From Candidatus Hydrogenedentes bacterium ADurb.Bin170 (lineage in GTDB: Bacteria; Hydrogenedentota; Hydrogenedentia; Hydrogenedentales; CAITNO01), in NCBI GenBank assembly GCA_002070275.1, contig MWCY01000025.1:1-42827 (forward strand): 42,827 bases of DNA. Reading direction: 5' to 3'. Of the stretch, positions 10,652 to 18,754 are shown one piece after another. The position numbers and the translations under genes were made by a program. The notes beneath the pieces were generated by a model. It made no database searches. It was not told the DNA's origin and worked only from the letters and a program-made list of their open reading frames with translations. The first letter of the stretch is position 1. Every line of letters begins with the position of its first letter.

Positions 10652-12043
10652 TCAGCTGCTTTTAAACTGTTCCACCAGAGTAGTGATACTTTCTTTCGCA
10701 TCACCGAAGAGCATGCGTGTATTTTCTTTGAAGAAAAGAGGATTTTCAATCCCTGCAAAACCTGCACGCATGGAACGCTTCAGCACAAAGCAGGTGCGGG
10801 CAAGATCGACGTTAATAATAGGCATGCCGTAGATGGCGCTGGATTCGTCTTCCCGTGCACCGGGATTGACCACGTCATTGGCACCGATCACCACGCACAC
10901 GTCCACACTGCTGATAATGGGGTTGATATCGTCCATTTCCACCAGCTGCTCATAGGGCACATTCGCCTCGGCGAGCAGCACATTCATATGGCCGGGCATG
11001 CGCCCAGCCACGGGGTGCACGGCATACTTCACTTCGGCGCCGTTGGCTTCGAGCAGATCGCCCAGCTCACGTACCGCATGCTGCGCCTGGGCGACAGCCA
11101 TTCCGTAACCAGGTACGAAAACGACGGAGCTCGCCGCTTCAAGGACATAATAAGCATCTTCTGCGGAGATGGGCTTCACTTCGCCTGTTTCAGTGCTTCC
11201 GCCGCCCGTCGAAGATGCAGCGCCGAAACCGCTGAAAAGTACATGTGCCAGAGAGCGGTTCATGGCTTTGCACATGATGCTGGTCAGGATAATGCCGCTT
11301 GCACCGACCAGAGAGCCGGCGACGATCAGCACGGTATTGGAAATGACAAAACCGGCAGCGCAACCTGCCAGCCCTGAATAGCTGTTGAGCAGGGAGATAA
11401 CTACGGGCATATCGGCACCGCCGATGGGGATGGTTACAAGCACGCCCAGAACCAGAGAAAGGACGACCGTAATATAAAACAGAATCTGGGACAGACCGGC
11501 ACCGGGGTTCATGATGTAGAAAACACCGCTGATAACCAGCGCTGCCACAATGAGTGCATTAACCGCCTGCTGTCCGGTGAAAAGGGTCGGCTTGCCGTCG
11601 ATACGTTCCGCCAGTTTCGCATAGGCGATCATGCTTCCTGTGAAGGTGACCCCGCCGATGAGCACCGCCAGAAAGATGGCGACTACAGGCACGACTTCCA
11701 GCGTTCCGTCCGGTGTGCTGAGAAATTTGTTGTATTCAGACCAGCCTACGAGCAGGCTGGCAAGGCCGCCTGTCCCGTTAAAGAGAGCGACGAATTCGGG
11801 CATGGAGGTCATGGGCACGCGGATGGCGGCAACAGCACCGATGCCGCTGCCGATGACAAGCCCCACAATGATCCAACGGTAGTCCATGCCACTGTAAAGC
11901 AGGGTTGCAACAATCGCCACCAGCATGCCGATAGCGGATATTTGATTGCCCCGCACGGCAGTGGTGGGTTTGCCCAGCATTTTCAGCCCGAAAATAAATA
12001 GGATGGATGCGACAATATAGGAGAGATCAATCAGGATATTCAC
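10652..12043 (-). CDS. pntB: NAD(P) transhydrogenase subunit beta
   Basis: PntB is the membrane and NADP(H)-binding subunit of the proton-translocating transhydrogenase, which uses the proton gradient to reduce NADP+ with NADH. The 463 residues begin with a run of hydrophobic helices and GNQISAIGM-type signature (residues 1 to about 260). The soluble dIII domain follows, with GYGMAVAQAQ, AVHPVAGRMPGHMNVLLAEA and VIGANDVVNP, all conserved NADP-site segments. Its ATG overlaps the stop of pntAb by four bases (ATGA), implying translational coupling. Length and motifs are normal for the family. Confidence 0.97.
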   Translation of the reverse strand: MNILIDLSYIVASILFIFGLKMLGKPTTAVRGNQISAIGMLVAIVATLLYSGMDYRWIIVGLVIGSGIGAVAAIRVPMTSMPEFVALFNGTGGLASLLVGWSEYNKFLSTPDGTLEVVPVVAIFLAVLIGGVTFTGSMIAYAKLAERIDGKPTLFTGQQAVNALIVAALVISGVFYIMNPGAGLSQILFYITVVLSLVLGVLVTIPIGGADMPVVISLLNSYSGLAGCAAGFVISNTVLIVAGSLVGASGIILTSIMCKAMNRSLAHVLFSGFGAASSTGGGSTETGEVKPISAEDAYYVLEAASSVVFVPGYGMAVAQAQHAVRELGDLLEANGAEVKYAVHPVAGRMPGHMNVLLAEANVPYEQLVEMDDINPIISSVDVCVVIGANDVVNPGAREDESSAIYGMPIINVDLARTCFVLKRSMRAGFAGIENPLFFKENTRMLFGDAKESITTLVEQFKSS

Positions 12044-12333
12044 TTTTGGCTTCCTTCCCGGGTTTTAAACATGGAAAGCATCCGGTCGGTTACAAGATAG
12101 CCGCCTACCACGTTGATGGTGGCACAGATAACCGCCACCAGTCCCAGGATCAGACCCAGTGTGGTATCGGAGGAGAGTCCCGACGCCAGCAGCGCACCGA
12201 CAATACTTATGCCCGAGATGGCATTGGAACCGCTCATCAGCGGCGTATGCAGCTGGGAAGGCACTTTGCTGATGAGCTCGAAGCCCAGAAAAATCGCCAG
12301 CACAAATGTGAATAAAAGAAGAGTGATATCCAT
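12040..12333 (-). CDS. pntAb: NAD(P) transhydrogenase alpha subunit, membrane part (PntAb)
   Basis: This 97-residue, almost wholly hydrophobic protein has three to four membrane helices and the motif FELISKVPSQLHTPLMSGSN, typical of the membrane domain (dII) of PntA. In E. coli this domain is fused to the soluble part in one PntA chain. Here it is a separate gene, the three-subunit arrangement seen in Rhodospirillum and many other bacteria. Its start overlaps the stop of pntAa by one base (TAATG) and its stop overlaps the start of pntB by four bases, so the three genes form one coupled operon. Confidence 0.95.
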   Translation of the reverse strand: MDITLLLFTFVLAIFLGFELISKVPSQLHTPLMSGSNAISGISIVGALLASGLSSDTTLGLILGLVAVICATINVVGGYLVTDRMLSMFKTREGSQK

Positions 12334-13469
12334 TATGCCTGCCTCGCTTTCCTGATCATTTCGTTGCGGAGGGCGCCGTTCAGAATAATAAGGCAGCCGT
12401 CCATGATTTCATCCTCAAGATTCAGATGAATGTCCTTGTTCTCTTTGTCCCAGAAGTGGGTAATGAAATTCACGCTGTTGGAGGAAAACATCTGGGAAGC
12501 GTGTCCTGCAACCCGACCGGCGAAGTTTTCCGCACCGATCAGGCGCACCCCGTTAATATTCACTTCGGCGCCTGCCTGCGCACCTTCCACATTGCCGCCT
12601 GTTTCCGCCGCCAGATCAACCACGACACTGCCCGGTTTCATGGCTTCCACCATGGCGCGGGATACAATTCGTGGGGCTGATTTTCCGAAGACCTGTGCCG
12701 TTGTGATGACAATATCGGACTGGGCGATCACTTTCGCCATGCCCGCTTTCTGCAGTTCCTTCTGTTCTTCCGTCAGCTCCTTTGCGTACCCGTCTTTGGT
12801 CTGGCCTGTCTCACCGAGATCGATCTTCACGAATTTTGCGCCGAGGGAGTGCACCTGTTCTTCCACTGCCGGACGTGTATCAAAGGCCTCGACCCGCGCG
12901 CCCAGTCGCTTCGCTGTGGCGATTGCCTGAAGCCCTGCCACGCCCACACCGATGATAAAGACCCGTGCGGGTTTCAGTGTGCCTGCCGGTGTCATCATCA
13001 TGGGAAGTACCTGGCTGAGCCGGTTTGCAGCTGTCAGTACCGCCACATAGCCCGCCAGATTCGCCTGGGAGCTGAGCACGTCCATCTTCTGCGCCAGCGT
13101 TGTCCTCGGAATCATTTCCAAAGAGACAGCATTTACTTTTTGTTTTTCCAGCGCATCCAGCACGTCAAAAGAAGTGAAGGGTTCGAGCAGGCAGATAAGC
13201 AGCGTGCCTTCTTTCATGAGGGCGACATCTGCCACGGAGGGCTTGCAGACCTGAAGCACAGCAGATGCTGCCTGCAGTGCGGCGTTGCGGTCGGAAGTCA
13301 GCCGTGCACCGGCGTTTTCGTAAAGAGCATCTGGGAATCCGCTCTTTTCACCGAGCCCTGCTTCGACGGTGACCTCCGCACCCAGTTTGATCAGTTGTGC
13401 GGCACCATCCGGGGTCAGCGCGGTTCGTGTTTCCCGGCTGTCGTGTTCCTTTGGGACAAATAGATGCAT
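12333..13469 (-). CDS. pntAa: NAD(P) transhydrogenase alpha subunit, NAD-binding part (PntAa)
   Basis: PntAa is the soluble dI subunit that binds NAD(H) and passes hydride to NADP on PntB. From the chosen ATG it has 378 residues, the usual size. It opens with MHLFVPKEHDSRETRTALTP. The NAD fold is at VFIIGVGVAGLQAIATAKRLGARV, and the hydride-transfer loop lies at about residues 105-125 (RTTLAQKMDVLSSQANLAGY). The ATG at 13469 follows AGGAAGAGGAG by about six bases. An upstream in-frame start at 13526 would add residues without family character. A strong terminator at 13535-13580 stops the upstream genes before this operon begins, so it should have its own promoter between 13470 and 13534; I could not identify one convincingly. 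Confidence 0.96.
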   Translation of the reverse strand: MHLFVPKEHDSRETRTALTPDGAAQLIKLGAEVTVEAGLGEKSGFPDALYENAGARLTSDRNAALQAASAVLQVCKPSVADVALMKEGTLLICLLEPFTSFDVLDALEKQKVNAVSLEMIPRTTLAQKMDVLSSQANLAGYVAVLTAANRLSQVLPMMMTPAGTLKPARVFIIGVGVAGLQAIATAKRLGARVEAFDTRPAVEEQVHSLGAKFVKIDLGETGQTKDGYAKELTEEQKELQKAGMAKVIAQSDIVITTAQVFGKSAPRIVSRAMVEAMKPGSVVVDLAAETGGNVEGAQAGAEVNINGVRLIGAENFAGRVAGHASQMFSSNSVNFITHFWDKENKDIHLNLEDEIMDGCLIILNGALRNEMIRKARQA

Positions 13470-13534
13470 GAGAGGCTCCTCTTCCTGTCGCCTTGCGGCA
13501 TTGGGGATCTTGGTAGTTTTTAACATATGCAGTT

Positions 13535-13580
13535 AAAAAATTAATCCCCGGAAGCCCGCTTTTGTGCTTCCGGGGATTAA
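13535..13580 (-). terminator. Rho-independent terminator downstream of the metallophosphatase
   Basis: A perfect 15-bp inverted repeat (TTAATCCCCGGAAGC at 13541-13555 and its complement at 13566-13580) encloses a 10-base loop. On the minus strand it is followed by six T residues (13540-13535). It lies 36 bases past the stop of the metallophosphatase gene and upstream of pntAa, so it isolates the two transcription units. Confidence 0.9.
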
Positions 13581-13616
13581 AAAACTGAAAAATGGGTGAA
13601 TGCGCCGTATTTGCTC

Positions 13617-14870
13617 TTATTTTCTGATGGTCAGCTCGTCCACAAGAGTTCCTTCCTGCGTATAGGCGCGGTAGGTCAGCACATCACCGCCTTCCGTCTG
13701 AATATCGATATGCTGCCAGGTGGCAGTGTGATCAAGCGTTTTTTCCGCATAGGAAAAATCACCGACGGCATAGCGTTTTGCCCCGGAGACAGATACGACA
13801 TAGACGGTGCCTTCTGCAGGCGAGGCTGCCACCAGCCCGCCATGCATGGGTTTTGTGCGCAGGTATCCGTGGTCATGCCCCTGCAGCGCCATATCCACAT
13901 GGTAGGTGTCGAAAAGACTGCCCCAGACTTTCCGTATCGTGCGGTTGTCTCTGTTGGCTTTGCTCGAATAGGCGGGATGATGGAAAATTGCAAATTTCCA
14001 GGTTGCCTTCGTATTTTTTAGCTGCTCTTCCAGCCAGGCTTTCTGTGCCCGGATGAAGCGATTCGAATCGAGTACGACAAAAAGAGCGTTGCTGTAGTGA
14101 AAGGCATAGGATAATTCAGGACCGGGGCAGACAGGGCCATTTTCGGGAAGCGTCAGCAGATCCAGATACATCTTCGGCTTCCACCGTCGTGCGTAGTCAT
14201 GATTGCCCGGCGCCGGCACATAAGGGCGTCTGTCGAATATTCCTGTCGCCGCACGGAAAAGTTCGTCCCATTCATTACGATGAGTGCCCCGGTTGACCTG
14301 ATCACCTGCTACCGCATAAAAAGCGGCATCGGGGCAGCGGGTAATGGCACTCTGCAGCAGCTGTGACCACTGGTCAAAGCCCACCTGTGGATCGCCCAGA
14401 TAAACAAAAGAGAAGGGAGCCGTGCCTGCAGGGGCAGTGACGAATTCCGACCAGTCGCTCCAACGGGATGCCGCACCGACCCGGTAGCGGTACACCGTGC
14501 CCGGGATGAGATCGCGAAGCACGGCAGTGAAGCGATGATTCACCGGATCATTGATTACGCCGCTGTCTTTCAGCACGAACAGGGAGGCATCGGCGGTGTG
14601 TGCGTTTTCTTCGCCTTCTGCCGCCGGGTGATACTGCACCTGCCCGGTGCGTACAGCAGGAGACGTGCGCCACTGAATCGTCTGTGTGTGCTGCGGAGAG
14701 TCGCTCCAGGTCAGGCACAGCTGATCAGGCATTTCTGATGAAGGAAAAGCCGTTTCGCGGGGATCTGTGTCCTGTTCCGCCAGCACGGCGCCCAGCGCAT
14801 ACAATCCCGCTGAGACGAACAGCAGCAGGCTGATATAACAGAGATAACGGAACGCCCGTTTACTGTTCAA
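13617..14870 (-). CDS. Membrane-anchored purple-acid-phosphatase-like metallophosphoesterase
   Basis: The 417-residue protein has an N-terminal hydrophobic segment (residues 8-30; signal or anchor). A fibronectin-III-like domain with TWSDSPQHTQTIQWRTS and GTVYRYRVG follows, then a calcineurin-like phosphoesterase domain. Metal-binding motifs are present in order: GDPQ (159-162), GDQ (189-191), GNHD (222-225), HH (297-298) and GHDHGY (331-336). This is the layout of bacterial purple-acid-phosphatase-like enzymes, which hydrolyse phosphomonoesters or diesters outside the cytoplasm. The substrate cannot be predicted. It begins 13 bases after the PHP-domain gene and both probably share a transcript ending at the terminator 13535-13580. 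Confidence 0.9.
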   Translation of the reverse strand: MNSKRAFRYLCYISLLLFVSAGLYALGAVLAEQDTDPRETAFPSSEMPDQLCLTWSDSPQHTQTIQWRTSPAVRTGQVQYHPAAEGEENAHTADASLFVLKDSGVINDPVNHRFTAVLRDLIPGTVYRYRVGAASRWSDWSEFVTAPAGTAPFSFVYLGDPQVGFDQWSQLLQSAITRCPDAAFYAVAGDQVNRGTHRNEWDELFRAATGIFDRRPYVPAPGNHDYARRWKPKMYLDLLTLPENGPVCPGPELSYAFHYSNALFVVLDSNRFIRAQKAWLEEQLKNTKATWKFAIFHHPAYSSKANRDNRTIRKVWGSLFDTYHVDMALQGHDHGYLRTKPMHGGLVAASPAEGTVYVVSVSGAKRYAVGDFSYAEKTLDHTATWQHIDIQTEGGDVLTYRAYTQEGTLVDELTIRK

Positions 14871-14883
14871 TGGTTACGGCCTT

Positions 14884-16329
14884 TCATGCTGCATCGTCAG
14901 TGGCAACGGCGTCGGCTTCAGCAGCTCCCGTTTCTTCCTCGGCAGGTGCGGGCAGGGCTGGGGGTTCCGGAGCTGTTTCGGTTACCTCGATGGGATTTGC
15001 ATAAATCCACGGCGTCCATTCACCCAGAATGTTCAGGTGCGCTTCAATACGGTATTTGCCGGGGCCGGGGATATCAAAAGTGCAACGGGCACCTTCGGCG
15101 CGGGCGATTTCTTTTCCATGATTCAGGAGAAGGAAGCGACACTGGTTCGGGGCCGCCGCCACCAGCTGCATACCGGGTTGGTAGGCGATGCTTTCGCCCA
15201 TGACCACTTTGCCCTGATCGCCTTCTATATAGGTAATAAAACCTGTTGCATCGGCAATGGCGGTAAATGCGACAAAGGCGCGCCCGGCGCGCAATGCATC
15301 AAGAATGCTTTCTTCTGTCAGGTCTTTTGCCAGCACATGGGTGTTCACATGGTGGCCGGAGACGTGATAGGCGTCCAGTTCAAAGCGCCAGAATTCCTGA
15401 TCGGGTGTCAGCGGTCCGCAGCAGAGTTTCAGCAGAGCACGGGTCAGAAAATTGAGTTTGAATTCTTTTATGATCTTGTGTTTCTCGCCCGTTCCTTTAA
15501 GAATAACGGTGTCATTGGGTGTATAGATGGCGCGTACACCCACATTCTGATGGGTGTCATTGGCGGCAATACCTGTGATGTGGCGGGTACGGTTCAGATC
15601 ATCCCACCGGGCAAGCTGACCTGCAGGGGGATCAAAAATAATACGCAGAGACTGCTGCGGATAGGGCTTGACCGTGAGCAGCAGCTGTGGCAGCATCTTC
15701 TGGATGATTCCTTTAGGCTCTTCCAGATAGTCGGTGTGAATGTTGTAGATCTCCATGCCTTCCAGTTCAGGAAGATCCCACATACGGTCTTTCTCGGTGT
15801 GTGAGTAAAAAAGCACGGCGCCCAGTTCACGAATGCGTTTTGCAAGTGCGCGCGGTTCATCAAAGGCGGCGAAAACGGTTCCTTCCGGAATACCCCAGGG
15901 CATGAGTCCGTGATCCAGCTCGTACCCGCGGATAAACAGAATGCCGTCATGCATGCCGTTCCAGCCCAGCGAGTAGTCGGCAAGCCCTTTCTCATAGTGA
16001 TCAGTCATACAGATGAAATCGACATCGATTTTCTTCAGAGCCGCCACAATCTCCGGAAAAGCGGCGGCGGAATCGTGAGACAGTTCCGAATGGCTGTGAA
16101 GCATGCCCCGGTATTCGTGCCAGCCTGTGGCAATGCCCGGCTCGACACGCTCTGCTTTAAACTGAGCCCAGGCTTTGGCTTGTTTCGGGAAAAGGAAATA
16201 TCGTTTGTAAATCCCTTCCCTGAAAAAATAGCCCAGAATACCGGCAAGAATCAGGACAATCAGAAGAAAGATCCGGAAGCCCCACTTTAAACAAAGCCGG
16301 AAGCGACCGCATTTCTTTTTTTCGGACAT
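14884..16329 (-). CDS. Membrane-anchored PHP-domain metal-dependent phosphoesterase-like protein
   Basis: The 481-residue protein has a short basic N-terminus and one membrane helix (residues 17-37), so the rest lies outside the cytoplasmic membrane. A PHP domain follows: HSHSELSHD (78-86), MTDHYEKG (108-115), the YELDHG segment and FYSHTEKDRMWDLPELEGMEI, giving several His/Asp metal ligands. The C-terminal third is beta-rich (about residues 345-450), resembling an Ig-type module, and ends in a Pro/Ala/Glu tail. PHP proteins hydrolyse phosphoester bonds (histidinol phosphate, DNA ends, other substrates). The substrate here is unknown. The ATG has AAGGAGAT about eight bases upstream. It is probably cotranscribed with the metallophosphatase. 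Confidence 0.82.
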   Translation of the reverse strand: MSEKKKCGRFRLCLKWGFRIFLLIVLILAGILGYFFREGIYKRYFLFPKQAKAWAQFKAERVEPGIATGWHEYRGMLHSHSELSHDSAAAFPEIVAALKKIDVDFICMTDHYEKGLADYSLGWNGMHDGILFIRGYELDHGLMPWGIPEGTVFAAFDEPRALAKRIRELGAVLFYSHTEKDRMWDLPELEGMEIYNIHTDYLEEPKGIIQKMLPQLLLTVKPYPQQSLRIIFDPPAGQLARWDDLNRTRHITGIAANDTHQNVGVRAIYTPNDTVILKGTGEKHKIIKEFKLNFLTRALLKLCCGPLTPDQEFWRFELDAYHVSGHHVNTHVLAKDLTEESILDALRAGRAFVAFTAIADATGFITYIEGDQGKVVMGESIAYQPGMQLVAAAPNQCRFLLLNHGKEIARAEGARCTFDIPGPGKYRIEAHLNILGEWTPWIYANPIEVTETAPEPPALPAPAEEETGAAEADAVATDDAA

Positions 16330-16683
16330 GAGATGGATCTCCTTTGCGTCTTACCAGACGCCTGCAGGGATGAAAGAAGGTACAGATGATCTGCGTCTTT
16401 GTCTGCACAGCAGAAAACACGGCGCAGTTGAAAAACACAGGAAGGAATCGGATTCACACAGCGAAATGTTATGTGAACTTGCTTTTGCAAGCATGCCAAA
16501 AGAATAAAGTATCAGGAAACGGTACTTCAACTCTTTTCCGGAGCGAAGCCAGAGCAGCCACAGGAGGCTTTCCTGGCAGGATCAGGAGGAATGTATCGGC
16601 CGGCTAGTATGGCAGTCCATTTATTTTGTTTAGATGACCTTTGTTTATTTGAAAAATCAGCTTCTTCGCCCCCAATGCATTGC
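16330..16683. other. Gene-free spacer between PHP protein and Tat phosphodiesterase
   Basis: I see no credible gene in these 354 bases. They hold a promoter candidate on the minus strand (16501-16530), a small hairpin CTTGC-TTTT-GCAAG near 16480-16495, and an A+T-rich stretch just beyond the phosphodiesterase stop. No convincing terminator follows the phosphodiesterase. Confidence 0.55.
16501..16530 (-). promoter_or_regulatory. Promoter candidate for the PHP protein-metallophosphatase pair
   Basis: On the minus strand TTGAAG (16530-16525) is followed after 18 bases by TATTCT (16506-16501). This would give a leader of about 165 bases before the PHP gene. The spacing equals that of the other promoter candidates in the window. 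Confidence 0.3.
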
Positions 16684-18693
16684 TTATAACAGCATATCTC
16701 CTTCGAGATCGCCGGGCATGTCGACGCCCAGCAGATGCAACGCTGTTACGCCCAGGTCCTGAATGTGCGGGTTCCCTTTTTCGAGCGGTCTGTTCGTGAA
16801 GAAAACACCGGGGCAGTGCCGGTAATCACTGGAGGCATGCTCTCCGCTCCATTTGTCGGTAACGGGCTCAAAGAGAGCTTCGCCGACACCGCCGCGCGAG
16901 GTCTGTCTTCCGCTCTGATACGTTGCGGCATAGCCGAGGGAGATGTCCGGTGCATCAGCCATCGCCTCGCCCCGGTATTCGCCCGACAGATACAGCGTTG
17001 AATATACCTTTGCGCCTGTTGCGGGATCTTTCACCTCGGCGAGACGTGCGGTCAATTCCTGCGCCAGAGCGTCCGCCTCATCCTTTTTGACAGTGCCGAA
17101 GCGTTCTCTGCCCTGCAGATTGATATAAAGAGAACTGAGTCCGACCGAATAAGCCTTTGTTTTTGCCCAGTCGATGCCCATGAGAAAACCGGTGTTGGCG
17201 GCTTTTGGATCAGCAACGCTGAGATAGCCGTTTTCCTGAAGCCAACTGTTGAGATTGAATCCGGTGCGCCAGGTACCGAAGCCATGGTCGGAAAAGACGA
17301 AGAGGGTATCCTCGTCGGTGATTTCGTTCAGCATCTGTCCGACAAAGGCATCTGCCTGCTTGTAGGTGTTTTCAAGCGCCTGTTTCCATCTGTCCGGTAC
17401 ATCTTCTTCATAGAGCGGATGTTTTTCATCCCGAAACCGCCAGAACATATGACCGACCCGGTCGGTAGCCGTCCATCCGCTGAGCAGAAAGTCATAATTG
17501 CCCCGGCGGTGTTCGTCCATCGTCAGCTGTTCCCGCCAGGTCATGGTGTATTTAATGTCTTCCAGAAAAGCATCTTCGTCCAGATCATTCTGTCTGAGCG
17601 CATGGGTGTCGTATGCCCAGCCGATGGTTTTATAAAGACCCAGCCGTCCTTTCAGCTCAGCGCTGTACGCTTCGGGCTGCGTCAGGGCGGTATAGGGGTG
17701 CTCCGGATGGTACTGGACGCAGGACATATACAGCCGGATCTGCTCGCCGATTTCCGTGGGAAAAAAGCGCGCAATACCGAAGACCGCGTCTTTTTCGGTC
17801 ATTTTGAAAGAGAACTCGAGCCACTCCGACCATTTTCCCTGGTTCAGCTCAACCTGATGCTCACCGCTTGCGGCGAGACCCTGCCGGTTCTTGCGATCCA
17901 TTTTCAGAGAGAGCATCGCCTCGGTGTAGGCCTTGGGATCAGAGAAGGGAAACCGGGCATCCCGGGGCCCGGGAATGGGCAACTGTGTCTCATCGGATCC
18001 GTCAAAAGAGAGGAGGATCCGTTTCCCTCCGCCCAGTGATTCTGAAAGCTGCCCGGCAGTAAAACGATCGCTCAGGGAATAGTAAGTGCTGGTGGTGCCG
18101 CGCAGATCAGGCACGCCCAACGCACAGAGCATGAGGCTGTTTTTCAGCGGGTCGGGCGGAAAAGCAAAGGGAATATTCAGGATTTTGCCTCTTTTTCCCT
18201 GTTCATCGGCAATACTCCAGAAGGGGGCGCCTTTCCGGAAATTTTCAGCCTGCGCTTTTTTCTGCATCACTCCGTCCGGCGTGATGGCAGCTGGGTGTAT
18301 CTTGCCTGTACCGACCAGCGGCATGGGGCCGGCGGCTCCATCGGGGGTGCGGCGGATAAAATCAAAAATATTGTGCGCACCGGGGTTTTTGCAGGTTGCG
18401 AAAGAAGACCAGGCAACAGGCGACTGGGGCGGAATGGTTGTCGTCAGTGTGTAGTCGCCGCCGAGGGCTTTCAATCGGGCGAAATGGGGGAGATCGCCTC
18501 GTTCCATCATGGCAGAGACAATGCTGCTTTCCATGCCGTCATAGCCGAGCATTATGACTTTGCCCTGACGCAGGGCACGGGCTTTGCCGATATGAAAACT
18601 GCGACCGAGGGCGGCACCGGCAAGAGTACAGCCGCTCTGTTTGAGAAAGGTGCGACGTGATATTCCGGATGTGCCGGCAGAATTCTGTTTCAA
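16684..18693 (-). CDS. Tat-exported type I phosphodiesterase / nucleotide pyrophosphatase-like protein
   Basis: The 669-residue protein starts with a twin-arginine signal (SRRTFLK, residues 12-18, followed by a hydrophobic stretch), so it should be exported folded. The body belongs to the alkaline phosphatase superfamily, type I phosphodiesterase branch: VIMLGYDGMES (metal-binding D52), TIPPQSPVAWSSF (probable nucleophile S91 in the usual Thr/Ser position), WTATDRVGHMFWRF and FSDHGFGTW, which supply further Asp/His metal ligands. Such enzymes cleave phosphodiester or pyrophosphate bonds of nucleotides, lipids or glycans. The substrate is unknown. It is the first of three extracytoplasmic phosphoesterase genes in a row on this strand, with mnmG 61 bases upstream. 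Confidence 0.88.
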   Translation of the reverse strand: MKQNSAGTSGISRRTFLKQSGCTLAGAALGRSFHIGKARALRQGKVIMLGYDGMESSIVSAMMERGDLPHFARLKALGGDYTLTTTIPPQSPVAWSSFATCKNPGAHNIFDFIRRTPDGAAGPMPLVGTGKIHPAAITPDGVMQKKAQAENFRKGAPFWSIADEQGKRGKILNIPFAFPPDPLKNSLMLCALGVPDLRGTTSTYYSLSDRFTAGQLSESLGGGKRILLSFDGSDETQLPIPGPRDARFPFSDPKAYTEAMLSLKMDRKNRQGLAASGEHQVELNQGKWSEWLEFSFKMTEKDAVFGIARFFPTEIGEQIRLYMSCVQYHPEHPYTALTQPEAYSAELKGRLGLYKTIGWAYDTHALRQNDLDEDAFLEDIKYTMTWREQLTMDEHRRGNYDFLLSGWTATDRVGHMFWRFRDEKHPLYEEDVPDRWKQALENTYKQADAFVGQMLNEITDEDTLFVFSDHGFGTWRTGFNLNSWLQENGYLSVADPKAANTGFLMGIDWAKTKAYSVGLSSLYINLQGRERFGTVKKDEADALAQELTARLAEVKDPATGAKVYSTLYLSGEYRGEAMADAPDISLGYAATYQSGRQTSRGGVGEALFEPVTDKWSGEHASSDYRHCPGVFFTNRPLEKGNPHIQDLGVTALHLLGVDMPGDLEGDMLL

Positions 18694-18754
18694 GATGCTG
18701 CATGCTCCTGTATTGGATCTTTAGAAAAAGAAACAGTTTGTTTGTACAAGTTAT

